This document shows, in pieces, positions 1-9,235 of a stretch of DNA of 64,000 nt (the first letter of the stretch is position 1; each line of letters starts with the position of its first letter). Source of the DNA: Myxacorys californica WJT36-NPBG1 (GTDB lineage: Bacteria; Cyanobacteriota; Cyanobacteriia; Leptolyngbyales; Leptolyngbyaceae); the NCBI GenBank assembly GCA_019359315.1, contig JAHHHO010000004.1:62001-126000 (forward strand), given 5' to 3'. The position numbers and the translations under genes were made by a program. The notes below the pieces were generated by a model. It did no database searches. It was not told where the DNA came from and worked only from the letters and a program-made list of their open reading frames with translations.

Positions 1-34
1 GCTGTGATCACAAGATGCATCTAAAGGGATTATT

Positions 35-940
35 GTGAACGCTAGAAGATTCAGTTCTCGTAAAAAAACACTTCAAACGCTCATCGCCTTTGGGATAGTC
101 ATCATTGTAATATTAGTCGCGATCGACAATTGGCTGCCCTACTCACTCCTCAGCCATTACAAACGCCCGGTTGCTTTTCAGCCTCAAATTCTAAGGCAAT
201 ATGGTGCGATCGCAGAAAACATACAGTTCTCTATTGCAGATGGAACTCAAGTTTCTGGATGGTGGATTCCAGCAAAAACCAGATCTTTAGAACCTCCTAT
301 TACGTTGATCTTGCTTCACGGACTCGGTGGCACTCGGCAAGACTTGTTAGAGTTTGCGCTTCCGCTCTGGAAAAAAGGTATGAGTCTAGCCGCAATCGAC
401 TTGCGAGGACACGGAAACAGTAGTGGTGAATTTTTCACCTACGGCTTTCACGAATGGAAGGAAGTCAGTGGACTAATTGATAATTTGCAGCAGCGAGGAG
501 TCAAACGTATGTCTGTGCTCGGTATTTCGGCAGGCGGAGTAGTTGGCATATCCGCTGCGGCTCGTGACACCCGCATTCACTCTCTTGTCACCATTGGTGC
601 ATTTGCCGATCTTGACCAAATGATTACCCGACGATCACCCTGGTTGCCAGCGCTTTGGCGCGATCGCGCCAAAGCGAACGCAGAACAAATGGGGCAGTTT
701 CTGATCAAAGACGTATCTGCGATCGCTAACGTGCAAAAAATAACTTGTCCTATTCTCATCGCCCACGGAACCGCAGACGACTACATTCTTTTTGAAGATG
801 GGCAGTCGCTCCACCATTCTGCACCTGAGCCTAAAATGTTCTATGCAATCCAGTCTGCCAATCACGCCAACATGCTTTGGAAAGAAAAACAGAAACTTCA
901 AATACAGATTTTTAACTTCATTCAAACCAACACTAAATAA
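35..940 (+). CDS. alpha/beta hydrolase, membrane-anchored
   Basis: This 301-residue protein starts at GTG. A hydrophobic segment at about residues 15-35 looks like a signal anchor, putting the hydrolase domain outside the cytoplasmic membrane. The alpha/beta-hydrolase fold is shown by an oxyanion-type HGLGG motif near residue 95, the nucleophile elbow GISAGG near residue 163, an acid in GTADDY near residue 246 and a histidine in SANHANM near residue 278. These fit the serine aminopeptidase S33/YqkD-like group, but the substrate cannot be told from sequence. It stands alone upstream of ureC with about 217 bp between them, so co-transcription is possible but not shown. Confidence 0.85.
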   Translation: MNARRFSSRKKTLQTLIAFGIVIIVILVAIDNWLPYSLLSHYKRPVAFQPQILRQYGAIAENIQFSIADGTQVSGWWIPAKTRSLEPPITLILLHGLGGTRQDLLEFALPLWKKGMSLAAIDLRGHGNSSGEFFTYGFHEWKEVSGLIDNLQQRGVKRMSVLGISAGGVVGISAAARDTRIHSLVTIGAFADLDQMITRRSPWLPALWRDRAKANAEQMGQFLIKDVSAIANVQKITCPILIAHGTADDYILFEDGQSLHHSAPEPKMFYAIQSANHANMLWKEKQKLQIQIFNFIQTNTK

Positions 941-1157
941 GATACAGAATCAAATACGCAGTAAAGTAGCGTCGTCCGGTGACCACGCGATGGTGCGCTA
1001 AGTGCCGAGCACAATTTCATACGAACCGCGTCTCATCTCAACCCAATCACATCACCATCACACAGTAGAGAACTAATCGCGCTCAGCGCGCCTCTGGAAT
1101 CGTGCCTTTGGAACACGTATGGTAAATTCGGATTAAATAGTCTCCAGAGGACTCCCC

Positions 1158-2867
1158 ATGAGTTACCGCATGAATCGCCGCGCCTACGCTGAAACGTTTG
1201 GTCCGACTGTAGGCGATCGCGTCCGATTAGCCGATACGGAACTGATCATCGAAGTCGAACAGGACTACACCACCTATGGTGAAGAAGTCAAATTTGGCGG
1301 CGGCAAGGTGATTCGCGATGGCATGGGACAATCTCCCATCACAAATGAAGATGGAGCCGTCGATGCCGTGATTACCAATGCGCTGATCCTCGATTGGTGG
1401 GGCGTGGTCAAAGCAGATATCGGCATTAAAGACGGTAAGATTGCGGCGATCGGCAAAGCCGGAAATCCTTACATTCAAGATAATGTCACCATTATCATTG
1501 GGCCTGGAACCGAGGCGATCGCAGGCGAAGGTATGATCCTCACCGCTGGCGGCATTGATACACACATTCACTTTATTTGTCCGCAGCAAATCGAAGTTGC
1601 GATCGCTTCGGGCATCACGACCATGATCGGCGGCGGAACTGGGCCTGCGGCAGGCACAAACGCTACGACTTGCACCCCTGGGCCTTGGAATATTTACCGA
1701 ATGCTGCAAGCTGCCGATGCCTTCCCAATGAACATTGGATTTTTGGGCAAAGGCAACGCGAGCCAACCCGCCGCTCTCGAAGAACAAATTAAAGCAGGCG
1801 TAATGGGCTTGAAGCTCCATGAAGATTGGGGCACGACACCCGCTGCGATCGATACTTGTTTAACCGTCGCCGATGAGTACGATGTGCAAGTCGCAATTCA
1901 CACCGACACCTTAAATGAAGCCGGATTTGTGGAAGATACGATCGCAGCATTTAAACATCGCGTCATTCACACGTATCACACTGAAGGCGCAGGCGGCGGA
2001 CACGCGCCCGACATCATTAAAGTTTGTGGTGAATCTAATGTTCTACCCTCCTCAACGAATCCCACCCGTCCTTACACACTCAATACATTAGACGAACACC
2101 TTGACATGCTAATGGTGTGTCACCATCTCGATCCCAGCATTCCTGAAGACGTTGCCTTTGCAGAATCTCGGATCAGACGAGAAACGATCGCAGCAGAAGA
2201 TATTCTGCATGATATGGGTGCGTTTAGTATGATATCGTCTGACTCCCAAGCAATGGGACGGATTGGAGAAGTAATCATCCGCACGTGGCAAACGGGACAC
2301 AAAATGAAAGTTCAACGTGGCGCGTTAGCGGGAGATACATCACGCCACGACAATCACAGAGCGAAACGCTATATCGCAAAATATACGATCAATCCTGCTA
2401 TCGCTCATGGCATCGCTCAGTATGTCGGGTCGGTTGAACCTGGCAAAATTGCAGATTTATGCTTGTGGCGTCCGGCGATGTTTGGCGTTAAACCAGAAAT
2501 GGTGATCAAAGGGGGAATGATTGCGTGGTCACAAATGGGAGACGCAAATGCAAGTATTCCTACACCACAACCCATTCATATGAGACCGATGTTTGGCAGT
2601 TTTGGAGGCGCGATCGCATCCACGTCCTTCACCTTCATCTCTCAAACCGCTCTTAAAAAGGGCATCCCTGATAAACTCAATTTGCAAAAAACAGCCCTTG
2701 CGGTTTCTGGCATTCGCACACTGAGCAAGCGCGATATGAAACTCAATGACGCTATGCCTCAGATGGAAGTCGATCCTGAAACCTACGAAGTCCGCGCTGA
2801 CGGAGAACTGCTCACCTGCGAACCTGCAACTGTCCTGCCAATGGCGCAGCGATACTTTTTGTTTTAA
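1158..2867 (+). CDS. ureC: urease subunit alpha
   Basis: This is the catalytic subunit of urease, which hydrolyses urea to ammonia and carbamate with a di-nickel centre. The 569-residue length is normal for UreC. Expected active-site signatures are visible: HIHF (metal-binding histidines), GLKLHEDWG (the lysine that becomes carbamylated), [12 protein letters not shown], the flap motif MVCHHL, and [10 protein letters not shown] purine-rich ribosome site (AGAGGA) lies about 8 bases before the ATG. No ureA, ureB or accessory ureDEFG gene adjoins it, so the urease genes are scattered here, as happens in cyanobacteria. I saw no GTA-N8-TAC NtcA site in the gap upstream. Confidence 0.98.
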   Translation: MSYRMNRRAYAETFGPTVGDRVRLADTELIIEVEQDYTTYGEEVKFGGGKVIRDGMGQSPITNEDGAVDAVITNALILDWWGVVKADIGIKDGKIAAIGKAGNPYIQDNVTIIIGPGTEAIAGEGMILTAGGIDTHIHFICPQQIEVAIASGITTMIGGGTGPAAGTNATTCTPGPWNIYRMLQAADAFPMNIGFLGKGNASQPAALEEQIKAGVMGLKLHEDWGTTPAAIDTCLTVADEYDVQVAIHTDTLNEAGFVEDTIAAFKHRVIHTYHTEGAGGGHAPDIIKVCGESNVLPSSTNPTRPYTLNTLDEHLDMLMVCHHLDPSIPEDVAFAESRIRRETIAAEDILHDMGAFSMISSDSQAMGRIGEVIIRTWQTGHKMKVQRGALAGDTSRHDNHRAKRYIAKYTINPAIAHGIAQYVGSVEPGKIADLCLWRPAMFGVKPEMVIKGGMIAWSQMGDANASIPTPQPIHMRPMFGSFGGAIASTSFTFISQTALKKGIPDKLNLQKTALAVSGIRTLSKRDMKLNDAMPQMEVDPETYEVRADGELLTCEPATVLPMAQRYFLF

Positions 2868-2942
2868 GTCGTTCCTTTTTTATGGCATCACCAATTTTTC
2901 TGCTACAGCGTCAACTTCTTGCGTGAAGGGCTCGCTAATCCG

Positions 2943-3698
2943 CTACTTTGCTAATTGTCCGAGAACGGTAATATAGCGGTCAATGTAGTGATCCTTAAAC
3001 CGTTGACTGATGAAGTTGAGACTGAACCGTTTCCCAATCCGGATTTCCTTGTCCACAGCACGATATCCCTGCCACCACCGCGGCAACTCCGGTACCAGAT
3101 CCATGCCATGAACCACTCGGTAACTGTTGGGAACCCGTTGGTTATAGGACTCTTGGAATCCATCATTCCCCACTTTCGGTGCGCCGTAGGTATACGCTTC
3201 GATGGTTAACTGATCGGAAAAATTGTATTGAATATCCACGGCACATAAGGTTGCTAATGCACCGCCCAAACTGTGTCCGGTTGCAACCACACTTGATACC
3301 CCACTACTTTTAATGTAATCGTGAATTTGACTTCGCACGGCAAAGTAAGCAGCGACAAACCCTCGGTGTATGAGTGCTCCCGAGCTGTTAGAGCCAGCAT
3401 AGGGATACGTTTTTTCCTGGGGTTCAACAATCAAGTCACGGATGACCTTTTGGTCAAACTGGGCACGCTCCAAGGTGGTGTTAAAATCAGTTTCCCAATC
3501 CTCGGACGATTCACTGCCTCGAAAAACAATGGTCGCAGCCGTCCCTTCTGGTAAAACAGCGCACTGAGTATCCGTTTTCGGGTCACTAATCAGGAGCGGT
3601 TTGACGGTGATGCCATCAAACTGGACGATGTCAAAGTTCTCATAAACCTTTTGGCAAAAAACGGCGTATTTTACGGCTTTTGCATAATCGATGGACAT
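2943..3698 (-). CDS. lipase family protein (class 3 lipase)
   Basis: A 251-residue alpha/beta hydrolase of the fungal-type class 3 lipase family, likely acting on acylglycerols or related esters. The nucleophile motif GHSLGG lies near residue 147, followed by an aspartate in VHGMDLVPELP and a C-terminal histidine in FKDHYIDRY. I chose the start at 3698 (MSIDYAK) because AGGGGG sits about 6 bases upstream; an in-frame ATG six codons earlier has no such site. No signal peptide is evident. A small ORF with its own strong ribosome site overlaps the first 28 bases, suggesting translational coupling. It converges with ureC. Confidence 0.9.
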   Translation of the reverse strand: MSIDYAKAVKYAVFCQKVYENFDIVQFDGITVKPLLISDPKTDTQCAVLPEGTAATIVFRGSESSEDWETDFNTTLERAQFDQKVIRDLIVEPQEKTYPYAGSNSSGALIHRGFVAAYFAVRSQIHDYIKSSGVSSVVATGHSLGGALATLCAVDIQYNFSDQLTIEAYTYGAPKVGNDGFQESYNQRVPNSYRVVHGMDLVPELPRWWQGYRAVDKEIRIGKRFSLNFISQRFKDHYIDRYITVLGQLAK

Positions 3699-3877
3699 AG
3701 TAACCCCCTGTAGCAATTCAGTTGTTGGTCAGTACTGATTACCATGAAGACTAAGCGATCTCCAGAAAGTCTTCTTAAATCTCTACCTTGGCTCAGACCT
3801 TGCACCACTCTCAGTAAATAATTGCTAAAGGAGCACCAATCTGGAAGAAACAGCGTAGAAATACTTTGAGTTGACAT
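3671..3877 (-). CDS. possible small protein overlapping the lipase start
   Basis: A 68-codon ORF whose ATG is preceded by AGGAGA at ideal spacing, ending 28 bases inside the lipase gene in another frame. The protein begins MSTQSISTLFLPDWCSFSNY and I do not recognise it. It could be a short coupled leader cistron of the lipase, or the decayed end of an older gene given the broken sequence just upstream. The ribosome site is the only real support. Confidence 0.35.
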   Translation of the reverse strand: MSTQSISTLFLPDWCSFSNYLLRVVQGLSQGRDLRRLSGDRLVFMVISTDQQLNCYRGLLCPSIMQKP

Positions 3878-4012
3878 GAATTTCTCCTGATAAATTTTGA
3901 TAGCACTGGACTTGTAGCATGGGCGAAAATGCACTTAAGCCAAACTTATGAATTCTCCTGCTCAGGTTCCTTAAAGTTGCTTTTAGTGCAAAAGCGACGG
4001 GAGCACCTCTTA

Positions 4013-4042
4013 GAATTCATGGACAACGAATTCATGGACAAC
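4013..4042. repeat. 15-bp perfect tandem duplication
   Basis: GAATTCATGGACAAC occurs twice head to tail, at 4013-4027 and 4028-4042. The unit is a multiple of three and lies in a decayed non-coding patch. Confidence 0.9.
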
Positions 4043-4121
4043 GGCGTTGTTGGATAAAAAGGCGGATGGATTGACGTGGTAGGTTTTATTGACCACAACA
4101 AAATCACCGTATGAAACGCCA

Positions 4122-4257
4122 GGCAGGGTTGTTTCATTGTCACGGGAAATATCTGGAAGCCCCAAGTCCTCGTTTGCAAGGTTCAAAAAATTCGAGCACG
4201 CCCAACGAGAGAACCAAACGTCCAGATTTCTATTTTTGACAATGAAACAGCCCTGCC
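4122..4257. repeat. 21-bp near-perfect inverted repeat, 94-bp spacer
   Basis: The arms at 4122-4142 and 4237-4257 are inverted copies matching at 20 of 21 positions (GGCAGGGTTGTTTCATTGTC against the complement of the right arm, which has C in place of one T). Some pairing continues inward (ATCTGGA). No direct repeats flank the outer ends, so this is not clearly a transposable element. The right arm lies within a gene remnant, so a small inverted duplication is an alternative explanation. Confidence 0.7.
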
Positions 4258-4368
4258 TCTATTAGCCAAGGTGGGATTGGCTAGACGAATGACTGTCATT
4301 CTCGTTCCAACGCTAAGCCCAAAGTATCTGAATAGTTGTTCAGCAACCCAAATATCTGTGCAAGTTGT
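4183..4368 (-). pseudogene. gene remnant, possibly N-terminal part of a DUF4336-type protein
   Basis: Read on the minus strand, an ORF without a start codon runs from a stop at 4369-4371 to a stop at 4183-4185. It encodes DIWVAEQLFRYFGLSVGTRM followed by TVIRLANPTLANRGRAVSL. The block FGLSVGTRMTVIRL resembles the N-terminus of DUF4336 proteins as I remember them; no search was possible. The frame is cut on both sides. A second plausible fragment, in another minus-strand frame, follows at about 4001-4182 (SRDNETTLPGVSYGDFVVVN) and remains unidentified. Confidence 0.4.
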
Positions 4369-4734
4369 CTAAGTATCATCAATTGCAAATCGCCGTCTTG
4401 CTCACCTTACCTCACCTCGTCTCACCCTCCCCAGTAGCCGAATGATTCGATTGGGCGGATCCCTACAGTTTCCGCTATGAGAGGTTACCTGCCAAGAAAT
4501 CCTAATCCAAGAATTATTCTGGTGGAACAATTTGTTAAGATAGTTAAATATTTCTGAAGTTCCGCCAGCATTACCGTTTAGTGGCACGTTCTCACAGAAC
4601 TCTTACTCCTCCACTAGACATTCTTTCGTTAGACACTTTAAAGTACCGGATGCTAATGGGAGTATCTAGACAGACCTGAGAAACTACTAGCAGAAGAACC
4701 ACATCTGCCGACCCCCTGAACGATCCGAAACTCA
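4369..4734. other. gap without recognisable gene
   Basis: I see no convincing coding sequence, repeat or hairpin here. It presumably includes the upstream region of the desaturase/dehydrogenase gene and debris of the neighbouring remnant. Confidence 0.6.
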
Positions 4735-5934
4735 ATGGACTTCAATTTGCTACCGACTCACCTCCTGATCCAACTGATGCTGGGACTGGTTTCCATCATC
4801 TTTGCCGATCTCGTGCGAGATCTTTATCACCTCGCAGGGCACTACTGGCAGCCGTTACAGAAATTCCATACTCTGCATCACAAAGCCTATCGCCCTGATT
4901 TAACCATCACGAGTCTAGAAACCTATCAGAAAGCGCAATGGTACAACGATGTACCAGAAGATCTGTTCATGGTTGGGACAACGGCTGTATTGGCATACCT
5001 GAGCCAAAGTTATGGAATGTGGCTGGGTTGTCTCTATTCGATCAGTTTTTTGATTCCTGCGATCGCGCGATCGCAAGGATTTTGGCTTCAAACCGATCTC
5101 ACCCACAAACCGGGCGCTCTCGTTGAAATTCCATCTCATTGGCGCGTCAATCGCACTTACCACTGGCGACACCATTTCGATCAGGGTAATGCCTACTTTT
5201 GTAGCAACGTGACGCTACTGGATAAAGTAATCGGAACCAGCTTGTCCTTGAAGGGGAAGGTCGTTGCAATTACGGGAGCTTCGGGCACGTTGGGACAAGC
5301 ATTAACGGAAGAACTGTCGCTTCAAGGGGCAAAAGTGGTGGCTTTGACCACTAATACGCAAGCAGAGTTTAAGCCAGGAATTGAGGTGATGCACTGGCAG
5401 TTAGGATCTGAGACAGATTTAAAGAACCGCTTGCAGGGCGTTGACATTCTAATCCTAAATCACGGCGTCAATGTATATGGAGATCGTTCCTTCGCTGCGA
5501 TACAAAAGTCTTATGAAGTGAACACGTTTTCTACTTTGAAATTAGCCGAACTATTTCTAGAAACCGTCACAAAATCTTCTCACAAAGCCCTTAAAGAACT
5601 CTGGATTAACACCTCAGAAGCAGAAGTAAGTCCCGCTTTGAGTCCGCTTTACGAGTTGTCTAAGCGAACGTTGGGAGATTTAATTACGCTCCGCCGCCTT
5701 GATGCTCCCTGTATTATTCGTAAATTAGTGTTAGGCCCCTTTAAAAGCGACCTAAATCCCTATGGTGTGATGTCGTCTAAATGGATCGCTTGGGCAATCG
5801 TAGCTCTAGCAAAACGAGATTTTCGGAATATTATTGTGACGGTTAATCCGATCACTTACGTTGCTTTTCCTGTTAAAGAGATTCTTCAGTCTCTCTATTT
5901 CCGCTTGTGTACGTCTGGGAAAGGTGAGCGTTGA
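4735..5934 (+). CDS. bifunctional sterol desaturase / short-chain dehydrogenase
   Basis: This 399-residue fusion is characteristic of cyanobacteria. The N-terminal half (about residues 1-165) is a membrane fatty-acid-hydroxylase/sterol-desaturase-like domain with histidine clusters HLAGH, FHTLHH and YHWRHHFD that could bind a di-iron centre. The C-terminal half (about 175-390) is a Rossmann-fold short-chain dehydrogenase with GASGTLGQ for cofactor binding, LNHG, and the YELSK catalytic YxxxK motif. The natural substrate is not known to me. It stands alone, with no operon partner. Confidence 0.85.
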   Translation: MDFNLLPTHLLIQLMLGLVSIIFADLVRDLYHLAGHYWQPLQKFHTLHHKAYRPDLTITSLETYQKAQWYNDVPEDLFMVGTTAVLAYLSQSYGMWLGCLYSISFLIPAIARSQGFWLQTDLTHKPGALVEIPSHWRVNRTYHWRHHFDQGNAYFCSNVTLLDKVIGTSLSLKGKVVAITGASGTLGQALTEELSLQGAKVVALTTNTQAEFKPGIEVMHWQLGSETDLKNRLQGVDILILNHGVNVYGDRSFAAIQKSYEVNTFSTLKLAELFLETVTKSSHKALKELWINTSEAEVSPALSPLYELSKRTLGDLITLRRLDAPCIIRKLVLGPFKSDLNPYGVMSSKWIAWAIVALAKRDFRNIIVTVNPITYVAFPVKEILQSLYFRLCTSGKGER

Positions 5935-5988
5935 GCTCGCGGCAAAAGTTAGCCTTCGAGAATTCCCTAAATGCTAAGTTGCGTTATC

Positions 5989-6195
5989 TCAGAACTTGCA
6001 CCATTCCTGATAAGCCTTGCCGGGTAATGACTTGAAAACAATCTCCAAATGATATCGCGCAGCAATGTCGGCAGTTCTTCGCAGGTGTCGGAGGAAGCTG
6101 ATTGACTGGGCACGGTAGATGTTAACGCAGGTCAGGCGGTGGTTGCCCGAACGCGCGATTGTCCTCTCAGCGGAATGGAGGAGTATTCTTGACTC
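5989..6195 (-). pseudogene. unidentified truncated coding remnant
   Basis: The gap before dnaX contains a minus-strand frame of about 68 codons with no start codon, ending in TGA at 5989-5991. It reads VNIYRAQSISFLRHLRRTAD then IAARYHLEIVF and KAYQEWCKF. The composition looks like real protein, and a transposase or helicase tail is possible, but I cannot name the family. It may be a chance open frame. Confidence 0.3.
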
Positions 6196-6281
6196 TTACA
6201 TCCTGAGCAAACCCAATTCTCCCCACCGTTTTGCCAATCCCCTGATAGGATCAATCAGTCCCACTCCGATGATTGATTGCC

Positions 6282-8306
6282 GTGACGTACATTCCGCTCC
6301 ACCACAAATATCGTCCCCAAACCTTCACTCAACTCGTCGGACAAGACGCGATCGCAACCACGCTCTCAAATGCGCTGCTGCAAAACCGGATTGCGCCTGC
6401 CTATCTCTTCACAGGCGCACGCGGAACGGGTAAAACATCGAGCGCACGGATTTTTGCTAAATCGCTGAACTGCTTGGCATCCGACGCACCCACCGATCAG
6501 CCCTGCGGCGTGTGTGAAACCTGCCGCGCGATCGCCAATGGTTCAGCGTTAGATGTGATTGAAATTGACGCTGCGAGTAACACCGGGGTAGACAACATTC
6601 GCGAATTGATTGAGCGTGCTCAATTTGCCCCAGTTCAATGTCGTTACAAAGCGTATGTGATTGATGAAGTCCACATGCTTTCCAATGCCGCCTTCAATGC
6701 GTTGCTCAAAACGTTAGAAGAACCACCCGATCGCGTGGTCTTTATTCTTGCCACAACCGATCCTCAACGTGTTCTTCCAACCATCATTTCACGCTGTCAA
6801 CGATTTGATTTTCGACGCATTCCATTAGGGCCCATGGTGAAACATTTAAGCGCGATCGCACAGAAAGAAAGTATTTCCATCACCAAAGAAGCCTTACAGT
6901 TAATCGCGCAAATCTCCCAAGGCGGATTGCGCGACGCCGAGAGTTTGCTCGACCAACTGAGTTTGCTCATTGGAGAGATTACCTCAGAACGGGTGTGGGA
7001 CTTAGTTGGCGCAGTGCCAGAACGGGATTTGATGACCTTAGTCGAAGCGATCGCCTCCGATAATCCAGAAACCGTTCTCGACACGACCCGAAAATTAATG
7101 GATCGCGGACGAGAGCCGTTGATCGTATTGCAAAATTTAGCGAGCTTCTACCGAGATTTATTGATCGCGAAGACGGCCCGCGATCGTGGCGATTTAGTCG
7201 CGCTCACGCCGCCGACTTGGCAGCACCTCTGCGACTTCGCCAAAAATCTCAACATCAGCACCATTCTGGTCGGACAAAAGCATCTCAAAGATAGCGAGGT
7301 GCAATTAAAGAACACCACTCAACCGCGTTTATGGTTAGAAGTGACTTTATTAGGATTGTTACCCTCAGCCAGCAGCATCCAACCGACTATCAATGTGAGT
7401 CCTTCACTAAAAGCTCCACCCAAAGCTCAGGTTGAATCGACAGAACCGGCAATCTTTGGGAGCTTGGCAGAGCCAAACGCGGCATCAACGCCTACTCCAA
7501 CATCAGACGCGCTTCTAAGCCCCACAACTTCCAGTCCCACAACTTCCAGTCCCACAACTTCCAGTCCCATAACGTCCAATGGCTCATCGGCGGCTCCCGA
7601 CGCCGCGCCCGCTCCTGCTGAGGAGGGTGTTCAACGTCAAGATGCAACATCCGCTCAACAAGATTTAGCAGAACTTTGGCAACGAGTCCTTTCAAACTTA
7701 CAGCCGCTTGGAATTCAAGCTCTGCTGAGCCAGCAGGGAAACTTGCTCTCCTTTGATGGTCAAACCGCTCAAGTTAGCATCAAAGAAAAGCTGTTTAATA
7801 TCGCTCAAGGACGAGTAGCTAACATTAAAGCTGCATTTTTAAAGACGTTAGGCATCGAGATTAAATTAAGTCTTGTTGTTGCAAATGCTGCTCTGACCGA
7901 GCAAAGCAACGCCCATTCTGACATGAGTGGCAATGATGTCAAGCCGCTCAGCACAGAACGAAGTTTTGAAGACGTGTCATCCGACTCAACCCGCTTAGAT
8001 TCAACAGATGCTGTTGCCACTTCTCTGGCACAGCCTGATCCAGAGCTTGCGATCGCCGACCCACCTCCAGACGCTCTTTTGCCAACCTTTGACGCGCCTC
8101 CAGCCTACTATGATGATTGGGAAGATGAAGCCGCCAGAGCTGCCCTAAATCTTGCAGATGCGTTTAATGGGGCAGTTGTAGATCTCGACAATCCTTCGCT
8201 TGAACTGCCGAGCCTATCGATTGAAGAACAAGTATCCTCTCTAGATGAGGCGGCTCTAGATGAGTTGGAAGACAATGAAGATGAAGATCAAGATGTGGAC
8301 TTTTGA
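6282..8306 (+). CDS. dnaX: DNA polymerase III subunit gamma/tau
   Basis: The clamp-loader ATPase subunit that loads the sliding clamp at the replication fork. I place the start at GTG 6282 (MTYIPLHHKYRPQTF), because family members begin just before HHKYRP; a TTG three codons earlier is also possible. The AAA+ P-loop GARGTGKTS is at residues 45-53, followed by a zinc-binding cysteine cluster (CGVCETC), DEVHML, and the sensor ATTDPQRVLPTI. The long C-terminal part is low-complexity Ser/Pro/Thr then very acidic. There is no intein. I saw no obvious slippery sequence for the shorter gamma form. Confidence 0.97.
   Translation: MTYIPLHHKYRPQTFTQLVGQDAIATTLSNALLQNRIAPAYLFTGARGTGKTSSARIFAKSLNCLASDAPTDQPCGVCETCRAIANGSALDVIEIDAASNTGVDNIRELIERAQFAPVQCRYKAYVIDEVHMLSNAAFNALLKTLEEPPDRVVFILATTDPQRVLPTIISRCQRFDFRRIPLGPMVKHLSAIAQKESISITKEALQLIAQISQGGLRDAESLLDQLSLLIGEITSERVWDLVGAVPERDLMTLVEAIASDNPETVLDTTRKLMDRGREPLIVLQNLASFYRDLLIAKTARDRGDLVALTPPTWQHLCDFAKNLNISTILVGQKHLKDSEVQLKNTTQPRLWLEVTLLGLLPSASSIQPTINVSPSLKAPPKAQVESTEPAIFGSLAEPNAASTPTPTSDALLSPTTSSPTTSSPTTSSPITSNGSSAAPDAAPAPAEEGVQRQDATSAQQDLAELWQRVLSNLQPLGIQALLSQQGNLLSFDGQTAQVSIKEKLFNIAQGRVANIKAAFLKTLGIEIKLSLVVANAALTEQSNAHSDMSGNDVKPLSTERSFEDVSSDSTRLDSTDAVATSLAQPDPELAIADPPPDALLPTFDAPPAYYDDWEDEAARAALNLADAFNGAVVDLDNPSLELPSLSIEEQVSSLDEAALDELEDNEDEDQDVDF
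7521..7580 (+). repeat. 15-bp tandem repeat inside dnaX
   Basis: Three perfect copies of CCCACAACTTCCAGT (7521-7565) are followed by a degenerate fourth (7566-7580). They encode an in-frame SPTTS linker repeat in the variable region of the tau part. Confidence 0.9.
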
Positions 8307-8447
8307 TCCCATGATCACAGCATTTCGATCACACTAGAGTTGTCTGGAAATAAGATAAAAAACCTTGAAAGCTTTATCCAACAAGCATTTCAGCCGATTT
8401 TAAGAAAAATCGCTGTAACCTTTGCACAGTAGAACTTTCAACCACTT

Positions 8448-8675
8448 CTCTCGTTATTACCCGACAAGTCCATTCCCGATGCGGATCAGATTGTCAGTCA
8501 GACCTACATGACCCGAGCAGAAGGTGAAAATCCTCAGCTAGGGCATGATCTAGCGCGATTGCATCGCAAAACCTTGTGTTATTCCAAGTCCGAAGAAAGG
8601 CTGAGACACGCCATTCGCTTGCTATTCACTATCTCAAATTCTCGCATGTTCCTGTCCCTGCTTCATTCATCCCGC
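8448..8675 (+). pseudogene. IS1-family transposase remnant, C-terminal, frameshifted
   Basis: The frame reads LPDKSIPDADQIVSQTYMTR, then HDLARLHRKTLCYSKSEERL, matching the well-known C-terminal block of IS1-type transposases (LARLHRKTLCYSKS). After IRLL the frame changes near 8625; the next frame continues HYLKFSHVPVPASF, the usual end of the protein. The N-terminal half is absent. The copy is therefore 5'-truncated and frameshifted and should be inactive. Confidence 0.75.
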
Positions 8676-8687
8676 TATTCAGCAACG

Positions 8688-8888
8688 TCGGAATATCTTC
8701 CAGGGGTTGCTCGTTGGTTGCTTCACTGTTGCGATCTCGGTGAGACATTTGATTTTCTCACTTGGTTTGAATTTGCACCGGAGCACACCACGACTTTTGA
8801 TGAATTACTGCTGCGGATGCGCACAAGCAAAGAGTGGGAGTATGTGGAGCACGAAGTCGAGGTTTGCCGTCAGGCAACAGGGCAATAA
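8688..8888 (+). pseudogene. fragment of a conserved-looking protein, C-terminal end
   Basis: The same frame as the 5' part of the IS1 remnant continues through protein-like sequence: ARWLLHCCDLGETFDFLTWF, then EFAPEHTTTFDELLLRMR and EWEYVEHEVEV before a stop. This looks like the tail of an unrelated gene joined by chance to the transposase debris. The FDFLTWFEFAP pattern weakly recalls chlorite-dismutase-like proteins, but I cannot confirm that. Confidence 0.35.
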
Positions 8889-8936
8889 CCTGATGCTCCC
8901 TTAACTGGAATAGGACAACAACAAGCGATCGCATGA

Positions 8937-9164
8937 TTGAACTTAAAACCGATGATGGGATTCGGGCCGTTGAACAAGGCGAGATGAACCTTGAGCGGCA
9001 TCGAAGCAATGAATATGATTCGCAAAGGGCAAGTGAATTGGATTGATAAAGGAAACGAGATTGAGTATAGATCGTTTATCGCTATAAACAATTCGCTGCA
9101 CAACCACAGACTTTATGCAAAGGAAATTGTCAAACCCTTGCATAAAGCCAAGCGAAATCAGTAG
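8937..9164 (+). pseudogene. IS6-family transposase remnant, C-terminal, with internal stop
   Basis: The frame reads LNLKPMMGFGPLNKAR, stop (TGA), then TLSGIEAMNMIRKGQVNWID and onward to TAG at 9162-9164. The block (RTL)xGIEAMNMIRKGQ is the typical C-terminal signature of IS6/IS26-type transposases. Everything upstream is too degraded to follow (EQDNNKRSHD is visible in another frame). It is an inactive relic next to the IS1 relic. Confidence 0.7.
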
Positions 9165-9235
9165 TTAGACTTATCCCCTCACTCTACTAGCTTTTGCTTC
9201 CTAGCTCTAAGTTGGCACAAAGAGGTAGAAGGAAA

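Noticed and set aside
941-1157. NtcA site controlling ureC
   Set aside because: I found no GTA-N8-TAC with a suitably placed -10 box in the gap.
4122-4257. Transposable element with 21-bp ends
   Set aside because: No target duplication flanks the inverted repeat and one arm lies inside a gene remnant, so it is listed only as a repeat.
6282-8306. Programmed frameshift or intein in dnaX
   Set aside because: No slippery run with a downstream hairpin was seen and the protein has no intein-like insertion.
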